Origin: Flavobacteriaceae bacterium Ga0077528
GTDB taxonomy: Bacteria; Bacteroidota; Bacteroidia; Flavobacteriales; Flavobacteriaceae
Direction: 5' to 3'
NCBI GenBank assembly: GCA_001464475.1
Contig: LNDX01000003.1
Span: 186,001 to 250,000 of the forward strand
Length of the DNA: 64,000 nt
Shown here: one piece after another, positions 8,185 to 15,682 of the stretch
Layout: each line of letters opens with the position of its first letter
Numbering within the stretch: the first letter of the stretch is position 1
Made by a program: the position numbers and the translations under genes
Notes under the pieces: model-generated
Seen by the model: only the letters and a program-made list of their open reading frames with translations
Databases searched by the model: none
What the model was told of the DNA's origin: nothing

Positions 8185-8706
8185 ATGAAAACAAAATTTC
8201 TGATTTTTTTTTTAACTATATTAACAATTTTATCCTGTAAAAAAGATACAGAAAAAATAGACCATAAAAAGAAAAAAAATATCGAAAATAAAATTAAATA
8301 CAAAGTATTATTTCCAGATACAATAATAAAAAACCATTCATATAATGGTGTAATAAAATTTAAAAGTTATTTAGATACAATCACAACAAGTTTTGATGAC
8401 AAATCTAAAATTCGTTATGCTATTTTTTATTTAAAACAAGTAAGCAAAATAGAATCTGATCATAATCTTTTGAAAAAAAACGCAAAAGAATTTGGAGCAG
8501 ACAACAATAATCAAATTTCCTTTTTCGACGTAAAATTTAATAGCTGTGGACTTTTTTACATTGATGGAATTATTAGTGACTTTGTAATAATTGATTTAAA
8601 AAAGAGAGACAAAAAAGGAAAGAAAATGGTTAGATATATTGAAAATGAAGAAAGAGTTATTCACAAAGTTGTTGTGATTGATGAGCCTAAAAATAAAAAA
8701 AAGTAA
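8185..8706 (+). CDS. Putative lipoprotein of unknown function
   Basis: I do not recognise a family. The protein has 173 residues and a lipoprotein signal, with hydrophobic stretch KFLIFFLTILTILSC and Cys18 as the likely acylation site followed by KKDTEK, so it is predicted to be membrane-anchored outside the cytoplasm. The mature part is very rich in Lys, Ile, Asn and Asp, including KKKK runs. Its coding sequence is more A-rich than the flanking housekeeping genes, which would fit a fast-evolving or transferred gene. It stands alone: the neighbours on both sides are more than 290 bases away. Confidence 0.65.
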   Translation: MKTKFLIFFLTILTILSCKKDTEKIDHKKKKNIENKIKYKVLFPDTIIKNHSYNGVIKFKSYLDTITTSFDDKSKIRYAIFYLKQVSKIESDHNLLKKNAKEFGADNNNQISFFDVKFNSCGLFYIDGIISDFVIIDLKKRDKKGKKMVRYIENEERVIHKVVVIDEPKNKKK

Positions 8707-9052
8707 CATATCAAAGTTAGTATCAAACATTTTTATACAATTTAACTATCTAACCTCAATCGCACAGAATAGCATTCCTTATCTCAATATAAAAATAATT
8801 TCAAACAATAATAAAGTTTACAATAATCTGTATCAAAAATTACTTAAATAGATAAGCACTTATTTTCAACTCCATTTGAATTCATCCAAATTTTAATTCA
8901 ACAAAAGTTAAATCTTCTGTTATGGTTTCATGTAATAGCAGCGAAATCGATATAATACTGACTTTTTTTTAAAAAATAGTATGCACGCATACAAATATTC
9001 GAAATATATTTTATACTTTTACGCTCAGAAAAAACTTTTTAAAAAATATATA
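8707..9052. other. AT-rich intergenic stretch with a short inverted repeat
   Basis: This 346-base gap has no open frame of note and no RNA fold that I recognise. It ends in the likely promoter area of etfB, with TACTTTTA at 9014-9021 (7 of 8 to the -7 consensus) and the inverted repeat at 8979-8992. Confidence 0.5.
8979..8992. promoter_or_regulatory. Inverted repeat GTATGC-AC-GCATAC upstream of etfB
   Basis: Perfect 6-bp arms with a 2-base centre, about 60 bases before the etfB start and 20-30 bases upstream of the putative -7 element. Position and symmetry fit a dimeric repressor or activator site, but no regulator is encoded nearby. Confidence 0.3.
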
Positions 9053-9799
9053 ATGAAAATATTAGTTTGCATCAGCCATGTGCCTGATACTACTTCAAAA
9101 ATCAACTTCGTGAATGGCGATTCTGAATTTGATACCAACGGAGTTCAGTATGTTATCAATCCAAATGATGAATTCGGATTAACTAGAGCCATTTGGTTTC
9201 AAGAACAACAAGCAGCTAACGTAACAGTTGTGAATGTTGGCGGACCAGATACAGAACCAACTTTAAGAAAAGCATTAGCTATCGGAGCGAACGAAGCCAT
9301 TCGTGTAAATGCAACTCCAACTGATGGTTTCTTCGTTGCAAAACAATTAGCAGAGGTTGTAAAATCTGGTGGTTATGATTTAGTAATCTGCGGAAAAGAA
9401 TCATTAGATTATAATGGTGGAATGGTTCCAGGAATGTTGGCAGGTTTACTAGGATATAACTTTGTAAATTCAGCTGTTGAAATGACCGTTGATGGAACTT
9501 CTGCAAAAGTAGGAAGAGAAATTGATGGTGGAAAAGAAATCGTTTCTGCATCGTTACCTTTAATTGTAGGTGGACAAAAAGGCTTGGTTGAAGAAAAAGA
9601 CCTACGTATTCCAAATATGAGAGGAATTATGACCGCAAGAACTAAAGTTTTAACTGTACTTGAGCCAGTAGCAGCTGACAATAACACTAAAGCTGTGAAA
9701 TTTGAAAAACCAGCAGCAAAATCGGCAGTAAAATTGTTTTCAGCTGACGATTTAGACGGATTAGTTAGCGCATTACACAACGAAGCAAAAGTTATTTAA
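9053..9799 (+). CDS. etfB: Electron transfer flavoprotein, beta subunit
   Basis: EtfB and EtfA form the FAD/AMP-containing flavoprotein that collects electrons from acyl-CoA dehydrogenases and passes them to the quinone pool. I chose the ATG at 9053 (248 residues), because MKILVCISHVPDTTSKI is the normal family N-terminus; an in-frame ATG 72 bases upstream would add an implausible sequence overlapping the promoter area. The N-terminal Rossmann-like domain and the conserved GGQKGLVEEKDLRIPNMRGI segment near residue 165-190 are present. The etfA gene follows after a repeat-containing 93-base gap and the pair ends in a terminator, so they form a two-gene operon. Confidence 0.95.
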   Translation: MKILVCISHVPDTTSKINFVNGDSEFDTNGVQYVINPNDEFGLTRAIWFQEQQAANVTVVNVGGPDTEPTLRKALAIGANEAIRVNATPTDGFFVAKQLAEVVKSGGYDLVICGKESLDYNGGMVPGMLAGLLGYNFVNSAVEMTVDGTSAKVGREIDGGKEIVSASLPLIVGGQKGLVEEKDLRIPNMRGIMTARTKVLTVLEPVAADNNTKAVKFEKPAAKSAVKLFSADDLDGLVSALHNEAKVI

Positions 9800-9800
9800 G

Positions 9801-9889
9801 AATTAGGATTCTGGAATTGGGATTTATAATCCTTAATCTAAACTCCTAACTCTCAAAATCCTTAATAAAAAAATCCTTAATCCTAAATT
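9801..9889. repeat. AATCC/GGATT-rich hairpin repeat between etfB and etfA
   Basis: The gap consists almost entirely of degenerate copies of TTAGGATT, GGGATT, AATCCTTAA and ACTCCTAA, with the left part roughly complementary to the right part. The same type of tract occurs between fbaA and accD and between mreB and mreC. Confidence 0.6.
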
Positions 9890-9892
9890 ATT

Positions 9893-10861
9893 ATGTCAGT
9901 ATTAATATATGCAGAATCAGCAGACGGAAAATTCAAGAAAGTTGCTTTCGAATTAGCGTCTTATGCAAAAAAAGTTGCCGAATCACTTGGCACAACAGTA
10001 ACCGCTGTAACAGTTAACGCAGGAAATGTTTCTGAGTTATCTAAATATGGTGTAGATAAAGTTTTAAAAGTAACTAACGATAAGTTAGCTAACTTTAACG
10101 CAAAAGCTTACGCAGATGTAGTAAAACAAGCTGCACAAAAAGAAGGCGCAAAAGTAATTGTACTTTCTTCAACAACAGACAGTTTATACCTTGCTCCTCT
10201 TGTATCCGTTGGATTAGAAGCAGGTTTTGCTTCAAATGTTGTTGGATTACCACTATCAACTTCACCATTTCAAGTAAAAAGAACCGCTTTTTCAAACAAA
10301 GCATTCAATATCACAGAAATTTCAACAGATGTAAAAGTACTTTCAATTAGCAAAAACTCTTTTGGTTTAGTTGAAACTGCTTCATCTTTATCTGAAGAAG
10401 ATTTTGCACCAACATTAAATGATGCCGATTTTTCAGTGAAAGTTGAATCTGTAGAAAAAACTACAGGAAAAGTAACTATTGCAGATGCTGACATCGTTGT
10501 TTCTGGTGGACGCGGAATGAAAGGTCCAGAAAATTGGGGAATGTTAGAAGAATTAGCATCAGTACTTGGAGCAGCAACAGCTTGTTCTAAACCAGTATCA
10601 GATATTGGATGGCGTCCTCACAGTGAGCACGTTGGTCAAACAGGAAAACCAGTTGCAAGTAATTTATACATTGCAGTAGGAATTTCTGGAGCAATTCAAC
10701 ACATTGCTGGAATCAACTCTTCTAAAGTAAAAGTGGTTATCAATACTGATGCTGAAGCGCCATTTTTCAAAGTAGCTGACTACGGAATTGTGGGTGATGC
10801 TTTAGATATTGTTCCAAGATTGACTCAAAAATTAAAAGAATTTAAAGCAAATAATAGCTAA
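9893..10861 (+). CDS. etfA: Electron transfer flavoprotein, alpha subunit
   Basis: The alpha subunit carries the FAD of the ETF heterodimer. The 322-residue protein has the N-terminal nucleotide-fold domain and the C-terminal FAD-binding domain. The FAD signature is clear: SGGRGMKGPENWGMLEELA followed by GAATACSKPVSDIGWRPHSE, then GQTGKPVASNLYIAVGISG and GINSSKVKVVINTDAEAPFF. It lies in the same operon as etfB and is closed by a hairpin terminator. Together they link beta-oxidation or amino-acid degradation to menaquinone reduction; no acyl-CoA dehydrogenase gene is in the window. Confidence 0.95.
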   Translation: MSVLIYAESADGKFKKVAFELASYAKKVAESLGTTVTAVTVNAGNVSELSKYGVDKVLKVTNDKLANFNAKAYADVVKQAAQKEGAKVIVLSSTTDSLYLAPLVSVGLEAGFASNVVGLPLSTSPFQVKRTAFSNKAFNITEISTDVKVLSISKNSFGLVETASSLSEEDFAPTLNDADFSVKVESVEKTTGKVTIADADIVVSGGRGMKGPENWGMLEELASVLGAATACSKPVSDIGWRPHSEHVGQTGKPVASNLYIAVGISGAIQHIAGINSSKVKVVINTDAEAPFFKVADYGIVGDALDIVPRLTQKLKEFKANNS

Positions 10862-10884
10862 AAATAAAACTAACTCAAACGTGA

Positions 10885-10927
10885 TAAGCTATCTGAAATT
10901 ATTTTTAGGTAGCTTATTTTTTTTGTT
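10885..10927 (+). terminator. Terminator of the etfBA operon
   Basis: ATAAGCTATCT pairs with AGGTAGCTTAT (one wobble) and is followed by a long T run, 24 bases after the etfA stop codon. Confidence 0.85.
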
Positions 10928-11010
10928 TAAAAAAGAGAAAGTTTTTTGTTACTTTGCAATCAATACAAATACAAAGTATTATTGTTTTCCAAATTTGATA
11001 AAATATAAAA

Positions 11011-11631
11011 ATGAGTTTAGTAAAACTTACCATAAAAGGAATTTCGTACAGTCAAACCCAAAATGGAGCTTATGCCTTGATTTTAAACGAAGTTGATGGA
11101 GAAAGAAAACTACCAATCGTTATTGGAGCTTTTGAAGCACAATCCATCGCAATAGCTTTAGAAAAGGAAATCAAACCTCCAAGACCATTAACGCACGATT
11201 TATTTAAAAGTTTTGCAGACCGATTTGATATAGTAGTTAAACAAGTCATTATTCATAAACTAGTTGATGGTGTGTTCTATTCAAGTATCATTTGTGAAAG
11301 AGACAAAATTGAAGAGATTATTGATGCTAGAACTTCTGACGCTATTGCATTAGCATTGCGTTTTTCTGCACCAATTTTTACCTATAAAAATATTCTTGAT
11401 AAAGCCGGAATTTATTTGAATGCCAATCCATCTGAAACTGAAAATACAGAAGATGAAGGCGCACTTTCAACTCCAGAAACTTTCGGAATTGAAAGCGATT
11501 CAAATGCTGAAAATTCTTATACAAAACTAAGTTTATCTGAACTTCACGAACTTTTAGAAAGCGCTGTTCAAGACGAAGATTACGAAAAAGCAGCAAGAAT
11601 AAGAGATGAAATTTCGAAAAGAGAGTCTTAA
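11011..11631 (+). CDS. Bifunctional nuclease-domain (DUF151) protein with C-terminal UVR motif
   Basis: Residues 1 to about 135 form the BFN/DUF151 domain (KLPIVIGAFEAQSIAIALE, RPLTHDLFKSF, RTSDAIALALR), a fold with reported DNase/RNase activity in some homologues. Residues about 170-206 contain a UvrB/UvrC-type motif (LHELLESAVQDEDYEKAARI), a helical hairpin used for protein contacts. The two are joined by an acidic, low-complexity linker around residues 140-168. This domain order is common in Bacteroidota, but the cellular role is not established. It has its own promoter-like region (GTTACTTTGC upstream) and may be co-transcribed with thyA, 44 bases downstream. Confidence 0.85.
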   Translation: MSLVKLTIKGISYSQTQNGAYALILNEVDGERKLPIVIGAFEAQSIAIALEKEIKPPRPLTHDLFKSFADRFDIVVKQVIIHKLVDGVFYSSIICERDKIEEIIDARTSDAIALALRFSAPIFTYKNILDKAGIYLNANPSETENTEDEGALSTPETFGIESDSNAENSYTKLSLSELHELLESAVQDEDYEKAARIRDEISKRES

Positions 11632-11670
11632 CTCTTAAACTTTTAAACACATAAACTTTTAAACCTTTTT
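11632..11670. repeat. AACTTTTAAAC tandem tract before thyA
   Basis: Near-tandem copies of CTTAAACTTTTAAAC and ATAAACTTTTAAACC fill the gap between the nuclease and thyA stop/start codons. The tract has the same placement as the AATCC-rich repeats but different words. Confidence 0.5.
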
Positions 11671-11675
11671 TCAAA

Positions 11676-12500
11676 GTGAAACAATACCACGATTTAGTAA
11701 AGCACGTTTTAGAAAACGGAACTCAAAAAGGCGACCGCACAGGAACAGGAACCAAAAGTGTTTTTGGTTATCAAATGCGTTTTGATTTAGCTGACGGTTT
11801 TCCGATGGTTACCACTAAAAAGTTGCATCTAAAATCGATAGTTTACGAATTGCTTTGGTTTTTGAAAGGTGATACCAACATAGGCTATTTAAAAGAAAAT
11901 GGCGTAAAAATTTGGGACGAATGGGCTGATGAAAACGGCGATTTAGGTCCAGTTTATGGTCACCAATGGCGCAATTGGAATAGTGAAGAAATCGACCAAA
12001 TTACCGAATTAATTGACACTTTAAAAACCAATCCAAACAGCAGAAGAATGTTAGTTTCTGCATGGAATCCATCGGTTTTACCAGATACATCTAAATCATT
12101 TTCTGAAAATGTTGCCAACGGAAAAGCGGCTTTACCTCCATGTCATGCGTTCTTTCAGTTTTATGTTGCCGACGGAAAATTATCTTGTCAACTATACCAA
12201 AGAAGTGCTGATATATTTCTTGGTGTTCCATTCAATATTGCTTCTTACGCATTATTTACCATGATGATAGCACAAGTTTGTGATTTACAAGTTGGCGAAT
12301 TCATTCATACTTTTGGAGACGCACACATTTATAACAATCATTTTGAACAAGTGGAATTACAATTGTCACGTGAACCAAAACCACTTCCGAAGATGATATT
12401 AAATCCTAATGTGAAAAATATTTTCGATTTTACATTTGAAGATTTCACTTTAGAAGGATATGATCCGCATCCACATATTAAAGGAATTGTTGCTGTATAA
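11676..12500 (+). CDS. thyA: Thymidylate synthase (ThyA type)
   Basis: This cytoplasmic enzyme methylates dUMP to dTMP, using methylenetetrahydrofolate and producing dihydrofolate. The 274-residue protein has the folate/dUMP elements: [31 protein letters not shown], the catalytic Cys156 in [13 protein letters not shown], and [20 protein letters not shown]. It starts with GTG; no in-frame ATG gives a complete N-terminus. The folate partner dihydrofolate reductase is about 1.9 kb further on the same strand, which suits its need for dihydrofolate recycling, though other genes and a terminator intervene. Confidence 0.96.
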   Translation: MKQYHDLVKHVLENGTQKGDRTGTGTKSVFGYQMRFDLADGFPMVTTKKLHLKSIVYELLWFLKGDTNIGYLKENGVKIWDEWADENGDLGPVYGHQWRNWNSEEIDQITELIDTLKTNPNSRRMLVSAWNPSVLPDTSKSFSENVANGKAALPPCHAFFQFYVADGKLSCQLYQRSADIFLGVPFNIASYALFTMMIAQVCDLQVGEFIHTFGDAHIYNNHFEQVELQLSREPKPLPKMILNPNVKNIFDFTFEDFTLEGYDPHPHIKGIVAV

Positions 12501-12509
12501 ATTTAAATT

Positions 12510-13454
12510 ATGAGAAAAATTATTCTTTTCTTTCTGCTTTTCTCTAAAGTAGTTTTTTCACAAGAATCAAACGATAAAATTATTTATTTGGATTCACTTG
12601 GAAATGAATCTTCAGAATTATCATATACACACTACCGAATCATTAAAGATTTCTTTTTAGAAAAACCTTCATATAAAATTGAAGAATATTACAAAACTGG
12701 AAGCTTAAAAAAAGAAGGTGTTTCGCCCACAAAAAACAAAATAATTTATGATGACACTTGGACTTTTTATTTTGAAAATGGCAATAAAAAGGAAGTAATT
12801 TTTTTTAAAAAAGGAAGACCAAGTGGAGAAACAGAAAAATGGTACGTTGATGGCTCAAAAAAGTTAATTGGAGAATACATCCAAGATGATAAAGAATTAA
12901 CTTATGATTTAAAAATATATCAATTTTGGGACACCAAAAAAAACCAAACCGTAGTTAATGGAACAGGAACTTTTAATGAAATTGAGCCATTACATAACTC
13001 CATTGGAAAAGTAAAAGAGGGTTGGAAAGAGGGTGAGTGGAAAGGTCAAGATTTAAATTTAAAAATCTCTTACACAGAATACTATCAAAACGGTAAATTA
13101 ACTTCAGGAAAAAGTATAGATTCATCAAATGTAGAATACGAATATAAAGCTCTTTTTATACCACCTAAACCAAAAAAAGGACTAGAACATTTTTACAAAT
13201 ACATTGAAAAAAACTTTAGAATTCCAAAAAGTTTTGGAAATAATTCTGGAAAAATAATTGTACAATTTTCTATAGAAAAAGACGGCAGAATCACTGACAT
13301 CAAGATACTAAAAGGAGATAATGAAAGTGCAAATAACGAAGCCATTAGATTAATTAATAAATATCCCGATTGGGGAATTGGAGAATTTAGAGGAATTAAA
13401 GTCAAGACTAGTTACAGCATTCCAATCACAATAGAAGCTGCTGAGAATGAATAA
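12510..13454 (+). CDS. Exported protein with MORN-like repeats and TonB C-terminal domain
   Basis: After a signal peptide (MRKIILFFLLFSKVVFSQ) the protein has a middle region of repeated short Gly/aromatic strands (YYKTGSLKKEGV, TWTFYFENGNKKEV, EKWYVDGSKKLIGEY) resembling MORN or antidote-type repeats. The last about 85 residues resemble the TonB C-terminal fold (IPKSFGNNSGKIIVQFSIEK followed by DGRITDIKILKGDNESANNE). Unlike classical TonB it lacks a proline-rich spacer and an uncleaved anchor, so I do not call it an energy transducer. This architecture is common in Bacteroidota with no assigned role. It begins 9 bases after thyA and is probably co-transcribed. Confidence 0.7.
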   Translation: MRKIILFFLLFSKVVFSQESNDKIIYLDSLGNESSELSYTHYRIIKDFFLEKPSYKIEEYYKTGSLKKEGVSPTKNKIIYDDTWTFYFENGNKKEVIFFKKGRPSGETEKWYVDGSKKLIGEYIQDDKELTYDLKIYQFWDTKKNQTVVNGTGTFNEIEPLHNSIGKVKEGWKEGEWKGQDLNLKISYTEYYQNGKLTSGKSIDSSNVEYEYKALFIPPKPKKGLEHFYKYIEKNFRIPKSFGNNSGKIIVQFSIEKDGRITDIKILKGDNESANNEAIRLINKYPDWGIGEFRGIKVKTSYSIPITIEAAENE

Positions 13455-13492
13455 AAAAATCCGCTTAACAAAATTGCCAAACGGATTTTTAA
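13453..13492. terminator. Terminator between convergent genes
   Basis: AAAAATCCG pairs with CGGATTTTT over an 18-base loop, with A and T runs on both sides, so it could act in both directions. It lies at the stop codon of the TonB-C gene and 16 bases past the end of the convergent CBM48-type gene. Confidence 0.7.
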
Positions 13493-13507
13493 ACAAACAA
13501 ACTAAAC

Positions 13508-13804
13508 CTATACTTCTAAAACGCTGTTTTCAGCATTTGCGAATTCATTCCAACGATAGCTATCTGCTTGTGGTTCGTTTATGTAAGAACCATCAACGAT
13601 GTATCTAAATTCAAATGAATTATCTTTTGGTAAATCGAAAGCCGCTTTGAACGTTCCGTTTTTTAACTTAGATAATTCTCCTTCTGATGGATTCCAATTA
13701 TTGAAATCACCAACAACAGCAGTTGTATTTGCTTCTTTTGCTTCTATTGAAAAAGTAACTTTACAAACTGGTTTTGTTTTTATAAATTGTTTCTTAATTG
13801 CCAT
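13508..13804 (-). CDS. Small isoamylase early-set (CBM48-like) domain protein
   Basis: The 98-residue protein is essentially one glycogen-binding/early-set beta-sandwich: VTFSIEAKEANTTAVVGDFN, NWNPSEGELSKLKNGTFKAA, FEFRYIVDGSYINEPQADSY. The conserved GDFNNW and the YxVDG turn are typical of AMPK-beta/CBM48 domains that contact alpha-glucans. No catalytic domain and no signal peptide are present, so it is a free-standing cytoplasmic module of unknown role, perhaps touching glycogen or a glycogen enzyme. It is transcribed divergently from the 2TM/folA genes, and the shared upstream region contains an 18-bp palindrome. Confidence 0.82.
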   Translation of the reverse strand: MAIKKQFIKTKPVCKVTFSIEAKEANTTAVVGDFNNWNPSEGELSKLKNGTFKAAFDLPKDNSFEFRYIVDGSYINEPQADSYRWNEFANAENSVLEV

Positions 13805-13952
13805 AACTATTTCATTTATAGATTAATGCGACAAAGTAAAGGAATAAAAATATAGATTTTACATCGAAATGACGAATTATTATTTTATCATATTTGCTCA
13901 AAAAAACAAGATACATTCTTAATTTTTAAGCAGTTAAATTTTGATATTAAAA

Positions 13953-13970
13953 TAAGAAAACGTTTTCTTA
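13953..13970. promoter_or_regulatory. 18-bp perfect palindrome TAAGAAAACGTTTTCTTA
   Basis: The palindrome sits about 150 bases upstream of the CBM48-type gene and 72 bases upstream of the 2TM gene. Its core GAAAACGTTTTC, with a central CG and flanking A/T tracts, resembles operators of LacI/GalR-type repressors. No such regulator is encoded in the window. Confidence 0.45.
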
Positions 13971-14041
13971 ATAAATAATATCCATTTGTCATTTTTATAA
14001 TTTCAAAAATATTTGTATCTTTAAATTCAAATTTTCGACTT

Positions 14042-14374
14042 ATGAATACAGAACAACACGAAATGTATGAATACGCACGAAGAAGAATTAAACAAAAAAA
14101 AGGATTATATTTTCATTTTGTTTTATTTTTCCTTGGAGGCCTTTTTATATTTGCATTAAATAAATGGATGAATGTTGGAGAACCAACAAATTGGTATATT
14201 TGGGTTATAACAGCATGGTTTTTCATTTTTATTTTGCACTTCATCAAAGTCTTTATAACAGATAGTTTTATGAACAAAAACTGGGAACGAGAACAGATTA
14301 ATCGTTTGATGACCATGCAAGAAAAAAAAATAGAACAACTTAAAAACGAAGTTGAAAATAAAAAAATTGTTTAA
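14042..14374 (+). CDS. 2TM-domain membrane protein
   Basis: This 110-residue protein has two membrane helices (about residues 23-42, YFHFVLFFLGGLFIFALNKW, and 55-77, WVITAWFFIFILHFIKVF) joined by a short Trp-rich loop. The N-terminus is basic and the C-terminal tail coiled-coil-like (REQINRLMTMQEKKIEQLKN). This is the 2TM domain family of Bacteroidota, of unknown function, also found at the N-terminus of LytTR or histidine-kinase-linked proteins. Its stop codon overlaps the folA start (TAATG), so the two are translationally coupled. Confidence 0.8.
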   Translation: MNTEQHEMYEYARRRIKQKKGLYFHFVLFFLGGLFIFALNKWMNVGEPTNWYIWVITAWFFIFILHFIKVFITDSFMNKNWEREQINRLMTMQEKKIEQLKNEVENKKIV

Positions 14375-14829
14375 TGATAACTCTCATAGCAGCTGCGGCT
14401 GAAAATAATGCTTTAGGAAAAGACAATCAATTAGTTTGGCACTTACCTAACGATTTTAAACGTTTCAAACAAATAACTTCTGGTCATTATATCATTATGG
14501 GAAGAAAAACATTTGAAAGTTTTCCTAAACCATTACCCAACAGAACTCACATTATTATTACAAGACAAAAAAACTACAAAGTTGAAGGCTGTCACGTTGT
14601 AAATTCAATTGAAAAAGCAATTGAAATTAGCCCAAAAGACGAAGAGGTTTTTATTATTGGTGGTGCAGAAATATACAACCAATCTATTGATTTTGCTGAC
14701 AAAATTGAACTAACAAAAGTTCATGCGGAAATCAATCTCAATGAATGGGAATTAATTTTTGAAGAATTTCACACCAAAGACGAAAAACATAATTTTGATT
14801 TTACCTTTCAAACTTTTGTGAAAAAGTAA
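14374..14829 (+). CDS. folA: Dihydrofolate reductase
   Basis: The enzyme reduces dihydrofolate to tetrahydrofolate with NADPH and restores the folate oxidised by thymidylate synthase. The 151-residue protein shows the usual elements: IAAAAENNALGKDNQLVWHL at the N-terminus, the substrate-binding acidic residue in LPNDFKRFK, GRKTFESFPKPLPNRTHIII for NADPH binding, and IIGGAEIYNQ. The stop codon of the upstream 2TM gene overlaps its start by one base. It is slightly shorter than E. coli FolA (159). An independent promoter for the next gene follows, so the operon probably ends here. Confidence 0.95.
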   Translation: MITLIAAAAENNALGKDNQLVWHLPNDFKRFKQITSGHYIIMGRKTFESFPKPLPNRTHIIITRQKNYKVEGCHVVNSIEKAIEISPKDEEVFIIGGAEIYNQSIDFADKIELTKVHAEINLNEWELIFEEFHTKDEKHNFDFTFQTFVKK

Positions 14830-14861
14830 TCGCTTTATTAAGATACTTTTAGATTTTGTTT

Positions 14862-14894
14862 TTGATGTTTTGACTTTTATTATTTGTACTTTTG
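14862..14894 (+). promoter_or_regulatory. Bacteroidota-type promoter for the menaquinone methyltransferase gene
   Basis: TTG (14862-14864), 22 bases, then TACTTTTG (14887-14894) fits TTG-N17-23-TAnnTTTG. The start codon follows 20 bases later. Confidence 0.75.
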
Positions 14895-14914
14895 CACCCT
14901 AAAAAGCGCTGAAA

Positions 14915-15646
14915 ATGTCAAAAAATGTTACTCCATATAAAGATTCTACTTTAGGAAAAAAAGAACAAGTTACTCAAATGTTCGATAACATTTCAGGAAA
15001 TTATGATGGTTTAAACCGTGTAATTTCTTTTGGAATTGATGTAAAATGGCGTAAGAAAGTTTTAGATCTTGTAAGTGCAAAAAACCCTGAAAACATTTTA
15101 GACATTGCTACAGGAACTGGTGATTTGGCAATATTAATGACCAAAACTAAAGCCAAAAAAATCATTGGATTAGACATTTCTGCTGGAATGCTTGAAGTAG
15201 GAAAAAAGAAAATTGCTGAAAAAAAATTAGACCATATTATCGACATGGTAATAGGTGATTCAGAAAACATGCCTTTTCCAGACAATCACTTTGATGCAAT
15301 AACCGTTTCGTTCGGAATTAGAAATTTTGAAACACTTGAAAAAGGACTTTCAGAAATCTTGAGAGTATTGAAACCACAAGGGATTTTTGTTATTTTAGAA
15401 ACTTCTGTCCCAGAAAAAACACCTTTCAAACAAGGATATAATTTTTATAGTAAAAATATTTTACCTATCATTGGAAAACTTTTCTCGAAAGACAATGTTG
15501 CCTACGGATATTTATCTGAATCTGCTTCTGTTTTTCCTTATGGTGAGAAGTTAAACAATATTTTGAGGAAAATTGGGTTTATAGATGTTGAAGCAATGCC
15601 ACAAACATTTGGAGTTGCAACTATTTACAAAGCATCAAAAAAATAA
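14915..15646 (+). CDS. ubiE: Demethylmenaquinone methyltransferase (UbiE/MenG family)
   Basis: This class I SAM-dependent methyltransferase performs the last step of menaquinone synthesis. The 243 residues contain the family signatures [19 protein letters not shown] near residue 30, the SAM loop [13 protein letters not shown], and the downstream [16 protein letters not shown]. Flavobacteria use menaquinone rather than ubiquinone, so MenG activity is the likely one although the family is bifunctional. The PorT gene follows 36 bases downstream, an arrangement I recall from other flavobacteria, and may be co-transcribed. Confidence 0.95.
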   Translation: MSKNVTPYKDSTLGKKEQVTQMFDNISGNYDGLNRVISFGIDVKWRKKVLDLVSAKNPENILDIATGTGDLAILMTKTKAKKIIGLDISAGMLEVGKKKIAEKKLDHIIDMVIGDSENMPFPDNHFDAITVSFGIRNFETLEKGLSEILRVLKPQGIFVILETSVPEKTPFKQGYNFYSKNILPIIGKLFSKDNVAYGYLSESASVFPYGEKLNNILRKIGFIDVEAMPQTFGVATIYKASKK

Positions 15647-15682
15647 AATAGGTACACTTGATTAAGTTCAAGCTAAATTAAA

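Noticed and set aside
8981-9052. Longer etfB start giving 24 extra N-terminal residues
   Set aside because: The extension overlaps the likely promoter and inverted repeat and does not fit the family N-terminus, which starts at MKILVCISHVPDTTS.
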